DNA of 64,000 bases from Kocuria rhizophila (GTDB lineage: Bacteria; Actinomycetota; Actinomycetes; Actinomycetales; Micrococcaceae): contig NZ_RCOM01000002.1 of assembly GCF_003667225.1 (NCBI RefSeq), forward strand, positions 29,899-93,898, given 5' to 3'. Made by a program: the position numbers and the translations under genes. This document shows, one piece after another, positions 35,694 to 43,036 of this stretch. Position 1 is the first letter of the stretch. Each line of letters begins with the position of its first letter. The notes under the pieces are model-generated. The model worked only from the letters and a program-made list of their open reading frames with translations, made no database searches and was not told where the DNA came from.

Positions 35694-36776
35694 ATGCCCA
35701 CCCTGTTCGACCCCATCACCGTAGGAGCCTTCGAGCTCACAAACCGTGTGGCCATGGCGCCGCTCACCCGGATGCGCTCCGACGAGGACGGTGTGCCCAA
35801 GGACATGAACGTGGAGTACTACGCGCAACGGGCCTCCGCGGGGCTCGTGGTCACCGAGGGCACGTTCCCCGCACTGACGAGCCGTGGGTTCTGGGGCCAG
35901 GCCGGGATCGAGACCTCCGAGCAGGCCCTCGGATGGTCCCGCGTGGCCGAGGGGGTCCACGACAAGGGCGGTGTGGTGTTCATGCAGGTCATGAACGCGG
36001 GCCGCGTCTCGCACCCCGAGCTCACGGGAGGCGCCACGCCGGAGGCCCCGAGCGCCGTCGGGATCGACCAGCAGACCCACGTGCCCAGCGGCAAGGAGCC
36101 CATTCCCGTGCCGCGTGCGCTGGAGACCGACGAGCTGCCGCGCATCCGGCAGGAGTTCGTCTCCGCCGCGCGCCGTGCGGTGGACGCGGGGATCGACGGT
36201 GTGGAGATCCACGGCGCGAACGGGTACCTGCTCCACGAGTTCCTGGCCCCATCCGCCAACCACCGTGAGGACGAGTACGGCGGCTCGCCCGAGAACCGGG
36301 CGCGCTTCGTGATCGAGGTGGTGCGCGCCGTCGCCGAGGAGATCGGCGGGGACCGGGTGGGTCTGCGGATCTCCCCCGAGCACAACGTCCAGGGCGCCAT
36401 CGAGGACGACCACGACGACGTCCGCGCCACCTACTCCGCGCTGCTCGCCGGCCTGCGGGACCTGGGCCTGGCGTACCTCTCCGTGCTGCACAGGGACATC
36501 GACGGCGAGTTCGTGCAGGAGCTGCGCGGCCAGTTCGACGGGGTGTTCTACCTCAACAGCGGTTTCAGCGAGTACACCGAGCTCGAGGAGTCCGAGCACA
36601 TCATGGCCGCGGACCTCGCGGACGGCGTCATGGTGGGGCGTGAGCTGATCGCCAACCCGGACCTGGTGGAGCGCTGGCGGGACGGCCTGGAGCTGAACAC
36701 CCCGGACCCCAAGACCTTCTACCTGGGCGGACCCAAGGGCTACGTGGACTACCCGTTCGCCGCAGCGCGCGTCTGA
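35694..36776 (+). CDS. NADH:flavin oxidoreductase (Old Yellow Enzyme family)
   Basis: 360 residues. VAMAPLTRMRSDEDGVP at the N-terminus, the catalytic pair region GVEIHGANGYLLHEFLAPSA and NHREDEYGGSPENRARF are hallmark OYE motifs. FMN-bound enzymes of this family reduce activated alkenes or nitro groups with NAD(P)H. GGAGG precedes ATG 35694. The TIM-barrel length is typical. The physiological substrate is not visible from context. Confidence 0.93.
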   Translation: MPTLFDPITVGAFELTNRVAMAPLTRMRSDEDGVPKDMNVEYYAQRASAGLVVTEGTFPALTSRGFWGQAGIETSEQALGWSRVAEGVHDKGGVVFMQVMNAGRVSHPELTGGATPEAPSAVGIDQQTHVPSGKEPIPVPRALETDELPRIRQEFVSAARRAVDAGIDGVEIHGANGYLLHEFLAPSANHREDEYGGSPENRARFVIEVVRAVAEEIGGDRVGLRISPEHNVQGAIEDDHDDVRATYSALLAGLRDLGLAYLSVLHRDIDGEFVQELRGQFDGVFYLNSGFSEYTELEESEHIMAADLADGVMVGRELIANPDLVERWRDGLELNTPDPKTFYLGGPKGYVDYPFAAARV

Positions 36777-36859
36777 GACCGGGCACCCGGGGCCGTGTGG
36801 AGGAGGGCGGGTCGGAGGGGCGTCGGGGGCGCGACGTTTGACTCCGGCCCGCCGGGGCC

Positions 36860-37024
36860 GTAGCTTGAGGAGAAGTTGTTGAGGTTTCGTTTTGTCTTTT
36901 AAGCATCACCCCACCGTCTGAGGTGTGGCAGTTTTTCTGAAGAAACGTTCATGGCAAGCATCGCAACGCCGAGCCCCCGAAATTCGGGACGAGCTCACTT
37001 TCTTCCAGAAAGACAGGTCTGACT
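36860..37024 (+). promoter_or_regulatory. A/T-rich promoter and long 5' leader of the cold-shock gene
   Basis: TTGAGG repeats (36865 and 36879) lead into the T-rich TTTCGTTTTGTCTTTTAAGC, unlike the GC-rich surroundings, and probably form the promoter. The transcript would have a leader of over 100 nt with a CCCGAA/TTCGGG hairpin around 36975-36988. Long structured leaders are the usual thermosensing device of cspA genes. Confidence 0.45.
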
Positions 37025-37231
37025 ATGACTACTGGCACCGTCAAATGGTTCAACGCTGACAAGGGCTTCGGCTTCATCGCCCCCGAGGACGGCTCCGACG
37101 ACGTCTTCGCCCACTTCTCCGGCATCAACTCCGGCGGCTTCCGCTCCCTCAACGAGGGCGACAAGGTCGAGTTCGAGGTGCAGCAGGGCGACCGCGGCCT
37201 GCAGGCCACGAACATCACGGTGATCTCCTGA
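37025..37231 (+). CDS. Cold-shock protein, CspA family
   Basis: 68 residues: [20 protein letters not shown] carries RNP1 (KGFGFI), and DVFAHFSGI carries RNP2 (VFAHF). It is a single-domain, single-stranded nucleic-acid chaperone. Length is exact for the family. The codon use is strongly biased, suggesting high expression. A long leader precedes it and a large hairpin follows at 37275. Confidence 0.97.
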   Translation: MTTGTVKWFNADKGFGFIAPEDGSDDVFAHFSGINSGGFRSLNEGDKVEFEVQQGDRGLQATNITVIS

Positions 37232-37274
37232 TCACTCCCTGATCATTCGTTCGCGGGCGAGGACAGCTCCCCGG

Positions 37275-37328
37275 GGACCACGAGACATGCGCTCTGCCGA
37301 TTGCGGCGGAGCGCATTTCTCGTGGTCC
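37275..37328. terminator. Large hairpin between cold-shock gene and GMC oxidoreductase
   Basis: GGACCACGAGA (37275-37285) pairs perfectly with TCTCGTGGTCC (37318-37328). After one mismatch, ATGCGCTC pairs with GAGCGCAT, giving 19 pairs around a 14-nt loop. It sits between convergent genes and is likely a bidirectional terminator; no U tract follows. Confidence 0.7.
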
Positions 37329-37419
37329 AACAGCCGCCTGGGGGTCTGCACGCCGCCCCGGAGCGCACGCGCTCTCCCGGTCCCTGGTCGGGCCTCGGCT
37401 CCGGTGACCCGGTCTCAGG

Positions 37420-39024
37420 TCACTCTCCCAGCAGCATCCGCGCCCCCTTCTCGCCGATCATGGCGGAGGGGGCGTTCGTGTTGCCGTTGGTGATGAACGG
37501 CATCACGGAGGCGTCCACCACCCGCACACCGTCCACTCCACGCACGCGCAGCGTGGCGGGGTCCACCACGGCCATCTGGTCGGTGCCCATGCGGCACGTG
37601 CCCACCTGGTGGTGGTAGGTGGTCACGGCCCGGTCCATGTAGGCGTCCTCGTCCGCATCGGTGACCACGTCCAATCCGGGGTAGATCTCCCGCGCGCCCC
37701 ACTCCTCGGCCAGAGGGGACGACGCCGCCATCGCCCGCCCCTGCCGCAGCGATGCGCGCAGCGCCTCCCGGTCCCGGGGGTCCGAGAAGATGTTGGGGTC
37801 GTAGTTCGCCGGATCCGTGCTGCTGGGCCCGGTCAGGGTGATCCGGCCCCGCGAGTACGGGCGCACCAGCCCGGTGTGCAGGGTGAAGGCGTTGGCGGGG
37901 CCCTCCATCTGGTCGTCGTACATGGGCACGCAGAAGTGCAGGGGCTGGGTGTTCGGGCGGTCCTGGTCCTCCGAGGACTTCCAGAACAGGTGCGTCTGGG
38001 TCACCGCGATCTCGTCCTCGGGGTGCTCGATGGTCCGGGCCGTGGCCTCCGCGATCACGGGCACGAGCAGGTGGTCGTGCAGGTTCTCACCCACGCCGGG
38101 CAGGTCCACCACCGGCTCGATCCCCACCTCCCGCAGGTGCTCCGCGGGGCCGATGCCCGAGCGCATGAGGATCTTGGGGCTGTCGAGCGCCCCGGCGCAC
38201 AGCACCACCTCGTCCGCCTCGATGACCTCCCCGTCCGAGCGGAGGTCCGCGGTGGGCTCCTCGGGTGAGACGGCCTCCACCTCGGCGTTCGGGCTCGCGT
38301 GCAGCTGGACCCCCGTCACCCGGCCGTCCGTGAGCATGAGCCGTTCCACCACCGCCCCGGTGCGGACCTCGATGGCGCCCCGGTCCACCCACGGCTTCGC
38401 GTACGCCATGTAGGTGGTCACGCGCCTGCCGTCGGCCACGGTCAGCTGCTCCTGGGAGATGCCCTCCTGGGAGCCGGAGTTGTAGTCGGCGTTGAACGGC
38501 ACCCCCACGGCCTCGGCGGCCGCGATGATCGAGTCGAAGATGGGGCTGCGGTGGTAGCTGCCGACCACGGGAACGGGGCCGTCCGTGCCGCGAGGCGCGG
38601 CGGCGTCGTCGTCCGCAGAGGGGCCGTCGTAGGCCTCGAGAGCCTCGAAGACGGAGGCGACGTCGCGCCACGCCCAGCCCTCGCAGCCCGCGGCGGCCCA
38701 GTCGTCGTAGTCGAGCGGGTTGCCGCGCACCCAGATGGCGGCGTTGAGCGCATGGGAGCCGCCCAGCACGCGACCGCGCGGCCAGTGGATGACCCGGCCG
38801 GAGGCGTGCTCCTGCGGCACGGTGAAGTAGTCCCAGTCCTCGGGGCTGTGCCAGAGCTCGCCCAGGCGGGAGAGGTGCGCAATGGCCGGGTTGGTGTCCT
38901 CACCACCCGCCTCGATCAGGGTGACGCGGTGTCCGGCCTCGGCCAGGCGCCCGGCGACGATGGATCCTGCGGTGCCTGCGCCCACGACGACGGTGTGGCG
39001 CGCGCTGTCTGCTGTGTTCGTCAT
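37420..39024 (-). CDS. GMC-family flavin oxidoreductase (choline/alcohol dehydrogenase type)
   Basis: 534 residues. VVVGAGTAGSIVAGRLAEAG is the FAD fold; GGSHALNAAIWVRGNPLDYDDW and CAGALDSPKILMRSGIGP are the two GMC signatures. VDASVMPFITNGNTNAPSAM closes the active site, with His/Asn as usual. The product oxidises an alcohol such as choline; context offers no betaine genes. Two dispersed-motif copies encode Asp/Ala-rich loops (SADDDAAAPRGTDG, and near the C-terminus). ATG 39024 opens the family core. Confidence 0.9.
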   Translation of the reverse strand: MTNTADSARHTVVVGAGTAGSIVAGRLAEAGHRVTLIEAGGEDTNPAIAHLSRLGELWHSPEDWDYFTVPQEHASGRVIHWPRGRVLGGSHALNAAIWVRGNPLDYDDWAAAGCEGWAWRDVASVFEALEAYDGPSADDDAAAPRGTDGPVPVVGSYHRSPIFDSIIAAAEAVGVPFNADYNSGSQEGISQEQLTVADGRRVTTYMAYAKPWVDRGAIEVRTGAVVERLMLTDGRVTGVQLHASPNAEVEAVSPEEPTADLRSDGEVIEADEVVLCAGALDSPKILMRSGIGPAEHLREVGIEPVVDLPGVGENLHDHLLVPVIAEATARTIEHPEDEIAVTQTHLFWKSSEDQDRPNTQPLHFCVPMYDDQMEGPANAFTLHTGLVRPYSRGRITLTGPSSTDPANYDPNIFSDPRDREALRASLRQGRAMAASSPLAEEWGAREIYPGLDVVTDADEDAYMDRAVTTYHHQVGTCRMGTDQMAVVDPATLRVRGVDGVRVVDASVMPFITNGNTNAPSAMIGEKGARMLLGE

Positions 39025-39088
39025 GCTCCCAGTATGTGATGCGGGGCACATGGCGGCTGGTCCTGGCGTGCACGGCATGTGGGGATGC

Positions 39089-39200
39089 GTGCAGAGCCGA
39101 CCCGCCCACTCCACCCCCTGAGGATGAAGTGCGGGTTTTGCCGTCTACCGGGCAGTAGGCGGCAAAATCTGCATTTAATCCCGGGGTGGGGGGTCTGCAC
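39089..39200. repeat. Long imperfect palindrome with GTGCAGA/TCTGCAC ends
   Basis: GTGCAGA (39089-39095) and TCTGCAC (39194-39200) bound a 112-bp region that folds back on itself. The inner arms are AGTGCGGGTTTTGCCG and CGGCAAAATCTGCATT, continuing into CTAC/GTAG around CGGGCA. It lies between the divergent GMC and MFS genes. It could be a small inverted-repeat element (MITE- or REP-like) or a large operator region. Confidence 0.55.
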
Positions 39201-39204
39201 TAAC

Positions 39205-39246
39205 GGAGCAAAAGCAAATTTTCGCTGCTCAGGCTGCGTTTGCTCC
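39205..39246. repeat. Second palindrome, GGAGCAAA...TTTGCTCC
   Basis: An 8-bp perfect inverted repeat with a 26-nt interior that contains AGCAAATTTTCGCTGC. The interior is the reverse complement of the A-tract motif seen at 16016 and 20547. It follows the larger palindrome and precedes the MFS gene by about 110 bp. Confidence 0.45.
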
Positions 39247-39358
39247 ACAAGGCAGCACCACCGCCTGGCGGGGCGCCGGTAGAATCGGCAACGTTGTCAG
39301 GGGTTCTCCGCGTGTGTGGTCGGGTGCGCGGTCGTCGGTCGTACCCAGGAGCACGCAC

Positions 39359-40615
39359 ATGAGCACACCCCCGCCCCACGATTCCCCGCGCACGACGCCG
39401 CCCGCACTGGCCGGTGCCCCCTCGCTCGTGTCCGCGGGTGGTTGGCCGTTCCTCATCACGGGACTCATCGGCCGCCTGCCCGCCGCCACCGTGCAGCTGG
39501 GCGTGCTGCTCTACGTGAGCGGCGCGGGCCTGGGGCTGGGGCTCGCCGGTCTCACCGTGGCCGCCACGGGCCTGGGCTCCGCGGTGGGGGCTCCGCTGCT
39601 GGGCCGGATGGTCGACCGCTTCGGACCGCTGCCCGTGGTCGTGTCCGCCACCCTGGTGCAGCTGCTCGGCATGAGTGCTCTGCTGAGCGTGGTGCTGCTC
39701 GAGGCGCCCTCCTCCCTTGTGCTCGTGGCCGGGGCCGTCATCGGCGCCGCGAATCCGCAGATCGGCGCCATCGCGAGGGCGCGCTGGTCGGCGCTCGCGC
39801 GGCGTCGTGGCACGCCCGGGCTGGTGAGCAAGGCCCTGGGCTACGAGACCGCGTGCGACGAGGTGGGCTTCGTGCTGGGCCCCGTGATCGCGGGCGTGCT
39901 GGTGGGGGTGCTGGGGCCGAACCCCGCGCTCGTGGTGCTCATGGTGTGGGTGCTGCTCGGTCAGGGGTGCTTCATCGTCTACCTCGCGCAGCGTCGCAAC
40001 CTGACCCTGGACACCCGCTCGATCGAGGTCACGGACGGCTCCGCCCCACGGATCCGCTGGGCCGCCGTGCTGCCGCCGATGCTCGCATGCCTGTGCGTGG
40101 GCACCGTGTTCGGGTCCACGCAGACCGCGCTCACGGCCATCAACGCCGAGCGCGGGACGGAGGCGTACACCGGACTGATCTACGGCTGCATGGGCGTGGG
40201 CAGTGCGCTCGCGAGCCTGCTGGTGTCCCGTCTGCCGTCCCGTGTGCCGCTGTCGGTGCGCGTGGCGTGCGGGGCGCTCGTCGTGGGGGTCACGGCCGTG
40301 CTGCTGATGGGCGTCCCGGGGCCGGGGGCGCTCTCGGTCCTCTTCGCGGCCACGGGCCTCGGCGTGGGCACTCTGCTGGTGAGCTCCTACACCCGGGGCG
40401 AGGAGGTTGCGCCCTCGCACCGCATGGCCAGTGTGATGACCATGCTCACCACGTGCATCGTCCTGGGGGTCTCGTTCGGCTCGGCGATGGGCGGGCTCCT
40501 GTCCGAGGTGCCCGAACGCGGCTTCGTGCTCACCCTGGGGGCGGGCGTCGCGGGTCTGGTGGCGGCGGTGGCCATGCACGCCACCCGCCCGGGGAGCACG
40601 CGCCGGGTGGTGTGA
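39359..40615 (+). CDS. MFS transporter
   Basis: 418 residues with about 12 helices. GRLPAATVQLGVLLYVSGAG opens helix 1-2, and LLGRMVDRFGPLPVV is the loop 2-3 MFS motif. The fold resembles the MFS_1 group of unknown or drug-efflux substrates. ATG 39359 comes after a 20-residue disordered start (MSTPPPHDSPRTTPPALAG) containing a dispersed-motif copy. It is followed in 47 bp by dsdA, so a role in amino-acid transport is possible but unproven. Confidence 0.82.
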   Translation: MSTPPPHDSPRTTPPALAGAPSLVSAGGWPFLITGLIGRLPAATVQLGVLLYVSGAGLGLGLAGLTVAATGLGSAVGAPLLGRMVDRFGPLPVVVSATLVQLLGMSALLSVVLLEAPSSLVLVAGAVIGAANPQIGAIARARWSALARRRGTPGLVSKALGYETACDEVGFVLGPVIAGVLVGVLGPNPALVVLMVWVLLGQGCFIVYLAQRRNLTLDTRSIEVTDGSAPRIRWAAVLPPMLACLCVGTVFGSTQTALTAINAERGTEAYTGLIYGCMGVGSALASLLVSRLPSRVPLSVRVACGALVVGVTAVLLMGVPGPGALSVLFAATGLGVGTLLVSSYTRGEEVAPSHRMASVMTMLTTCIVLGVSFGSAMGGLLSEVPERGFVLTLGAGVAGLVAAVAMHATRPGSTRRVV

Positions 40616-40662
40616 GGCGGCCCCTGGTGGTCCCCTTCCCTTGACGGCGCCATGATGGACGC

Positions 40663-42045
40663 ATGACAGCACAGCGTCCCGACCCGCGCCCCGCATCCCT
40701 GCCCCCGGCTGGGGAGGACGCCGTCCCCGGCGGTCTCCTCGCAGATCCGCTGGCCGCGCGCCTGGCACGGGAAGAGCCCCTGACCTGGTGGAATCCCGCC
40801 GCGACGGACGCCGCGCAGGGGCACGCGGCGTCCGGGGTGGACCCCGCGATCGTCGACGACGCCGCCGCGCGCCTCGAGCGCTTCCGCCCCTGGATCGCGG
40901 CGACCTTCCCGGACACCGCCGCAGCGGGCGGACTCATCGAGTCGCCGCTGCAGGAGGCCTCGGCCTGGCAGGACGCCGCCGGGGTGCGGAGTGGGCGGGT
41001 GCTCCTCAAGAGGGATGACATCCTCCCGGTCAGTGGCTCCGTCAAGGCGCGCGGGGGAGTGCACGAGGTGCTGCAGTACGCGGAGTCACTGGCCGTGGCC
41101 CACGGCCTCCTGCCGGACCCGACAACCCGCCCGAATGCGGACAAGGACTCGACGGCGTTCAGCAGGGCACCGTTGCGCGCCCTCATGGCCGAGCACCGCG
41201 TGGTGGTGGGCTCCACCGGCAACCTGGGACTGTCCATCGGGATCATCTCCGCCGCCCTCGGACTGCAGGCCACGGTGCACATGTCCACCCATGCCCAGCA
41301 GTGGAAGAAGGACCTGCTGCGCTCGCGGGGCGTGGAGGTGGTGGAGCACAGCACGGACTACACGGAGGCCGTGGCGGCGGGTCGCAGGGCTGCGGAGCAC
41401 GATGGCTCGGTGCACTTCGTGGACGACGAGCACTCCCTGAGCCTGTTTGCCGGGTACGCCGTGGCCGGCGCGCGCGTGGCGCGCCAGCTCGCGGAGCAGG
41501 GCATCGCCGTGGATCAGGACCATCCCCTCTACGTGTACCTGCCGTGCGGGATCGGAGGGGCACCCGGTGGGGTGGCCTACGGTCTGGCGCGGGAGTTCGG
41601 GGATGCGGTGCGCTGCGTGTTCGTGGAGCCCACCCAGGCGCCGTGCATGCTCCTGGGGCTGCACACGGGACTCCACGACGGCATCTCCGTGGCGGAGCTC
41701 GGACTCACCACCCGCACGGTCGCGGACGGTCTGGCCGTGGGGCGTCCCTCGGGCTTTGTGGGCCGTGCCATGCAGGGGCTGATCGCGGGCTGCGTCACGG
41801 CATCGGACGAGCAGATGACGGGCCAGGTCAAGGCCTTGCATGCCTCTGAGGGCATAGTGGTGGAGCCGTCCGCGGCCGCGGCGCTGGAAGCCATCCGCCG
41901 AGTTGCGGGAGAGGTGGCCGCTCGGGAGGGTGGCGGACCTCGTTCGAGCGTGGAAAGTCGCGTTCCAGAGGGAGCCACCCACCTTGCGTGGCTCACCGGT
42001 GGCGGCATGCTCCCCGCGGACGTGAGGGCGCGCTACCTGGGCTGA
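40663..42045 (+). CDS. dsdA: D-serine ammonia-lyase (D-serine dehydratase)
   Basis: 460 residues. PLP-binding Lys is in SGSVKARGGVHEV (about residue 128), STGNLGLSIG binds the phosphate, and the C-terminal HLAWLTGGGMLP glycine loop is characteristic of DsdA. It converts D-serine to pyruvate and ammonia. Length matches the family. The closely linked MFS transporter could supply D-serine; a DsdC-type LysR regulator is absent. Confidence 0.92.
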   Translation: MTAQRPDPRPASLPPAGEDAVPGGLLADPLAARLAREEPLTWWNPAATDAAQGHAASGVDPAIVDDAAARLERFRPWIAATFPDTAAAGGLIESPLQEASAWQDAAGVRSGRVLLKRDDILPVSGSVKARGGVHEVLQYAESLAVAHGLLPDPTTRPNADKDSTAFSRAPLRALMAEHRVVVGSTGNLGLSIGIISAALGLQATVHMSTHAQQWKKDLLRSRGVEVVEHSTDYTEAVAAGRRAAEHDGSVHFVDDEHSLSLFAGYAVAGARVARQLAEQGIAVDQDHPLYVYLPCGIGGAPGGVAYGLAREFGDAVRCVFVEPTQAPCMLLGLHTGLHDGISVAELGLTTRTVADGLAVGRPSGFVGRAMQGLIAGCVTASDEQMTGQVKALHASEGIVVEPSAAAALEAIRRVAGEVAAREGGGPRSSVESRVPEGATHLAWLTGGGMLPADVRARYLG

Positions 42046-42122
42046 GGCGGCGTCGCGGATGCAGCGAAGGCGTGGGGGTGGCGCCTCTGGCAAAGGGGCG
42101 TGAGACCCTCCGCACAACAAGG

Positions 42123-42151
42123 TGCACTCCGTGCAATGACTGCCGTACGAT
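42123..42151 (+). promoter_or_regulatory. Promoter/operator of the TetR gene
   Basis: TGCAC-TCC-GTGCA (42123-42135) is a perfect 13-bp palindrome that overlaps a potential -35. TACGAT (42146-42151) fits a -10 and would start transcription at the GTG at 42158, making the message leaderless. The arrangement suits autoregulation by the TetR protein. Confidence 0.5.
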
Positions 42152-42157
42152 GGCCCC

Positions 42158-42822
42158 GTGACACCCCAGCTGATCTCCGGATGCCGTGAACGGCCCGAGG
42201 CGGAGCCCAAGGACAAGCGCGAGGCCATCAGGCTGCGCAACCGCCGGGCCATCGTCGCCGCGGCGGGGGAGCTCACGGCGGAGCTGGGCACCGAGGGTGT
42301 GAGCGTCAACGGTCTGGCAGAACGCGCCGGAGTGTCACGTAGGACCATCTTCAACCACTTCCCCTCGGCCCAGGACGCCGCCTTCGAGTACCTCTCGGAG
42401 CTGGTGACCGAGCTGATCGACACCGTGCTGGACGACCTCCCGGAGCCCACGGAACCGGGGACCGCATCGCTCGGTGAGGTCTACCGTCAGCTGATCGGCG
42501 CGCTGCGCGCCCGCGTGCTCATCGGGGACCTCCAGCCGGTGTTCTCCGTGGACGTGCAGGAGACCCAGGCCGCCTCCCTGTGGGGCTACCGGGTGACCCG
42601 CACGGCGGTGGAGCGCCTGAACGAGGTGCTGCGGGAGCGTCTGCCGCACTACACCCGTTCCAGACGCACCTCGTGGCCACCACCCTCATCAACTCGCTCG
42701 CCGAGTGCCTGGACGAGTGGCTGGTCCGCACCGGCGGGGGCCCGGACGAGCGGGGGCGTGAGACCTGGGACGAGCTGCTGTCCACCGCCCTGGAGGTGCT
42801 GGGGAGGGGCTTCGACACCTGA
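42158..42822 (+). pseudogene. TetR-family regulator with a frameshift
   Basis: The N-terminal 165 residues from GTG 42158 are a normal TetR protein; the helix-turn-helix is VNGLAERAGVSRRTIFNHF. Near 42653-42656 the frame breaks. The natural C-terminus, PFQTHLVATTLINSLAECL through to LEVLGRGFDT, is in the next frame and ends at 42822. One extra C in ACACCC would restore HYTPFQ. Left as is, the product would end in an Arg/Pro-rich out-of-frame tail to 42895. Either the gene is broken, or the sequence has an indel error. It precedes the MMPL fusion gene, which it would be expected to repress. Confidence 0.75.
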
Positions 42823-43036
42823 CGCCGCGGCGTCGTCCCCCGCCCGAGACCACCCGGCGCCCGGGAACCATCGCAGCGGCAGAGAACCACCGTAGCGAAC
42901 GAGGCCAGGGCACTGACCGGGACCAGCGCACCGACCGGGAGCACCCCGAACAGGCACCACCCGGGAACCGCAGCCGCCCCGCGCGGCGCACCCGCCAGAC
43001 ACTTCACCGCACAGACGACTCAGTAGGAGAACTTCC

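Noticed and set aside
42823..42895. The out-of-frame Pro/Arg-rich C-terminus of the TetR reading as a real domain
   Set aside because: The alternative frame carries a natural TetR C-terminus with a stop at 42822, so the tail is a frameshift artefact.
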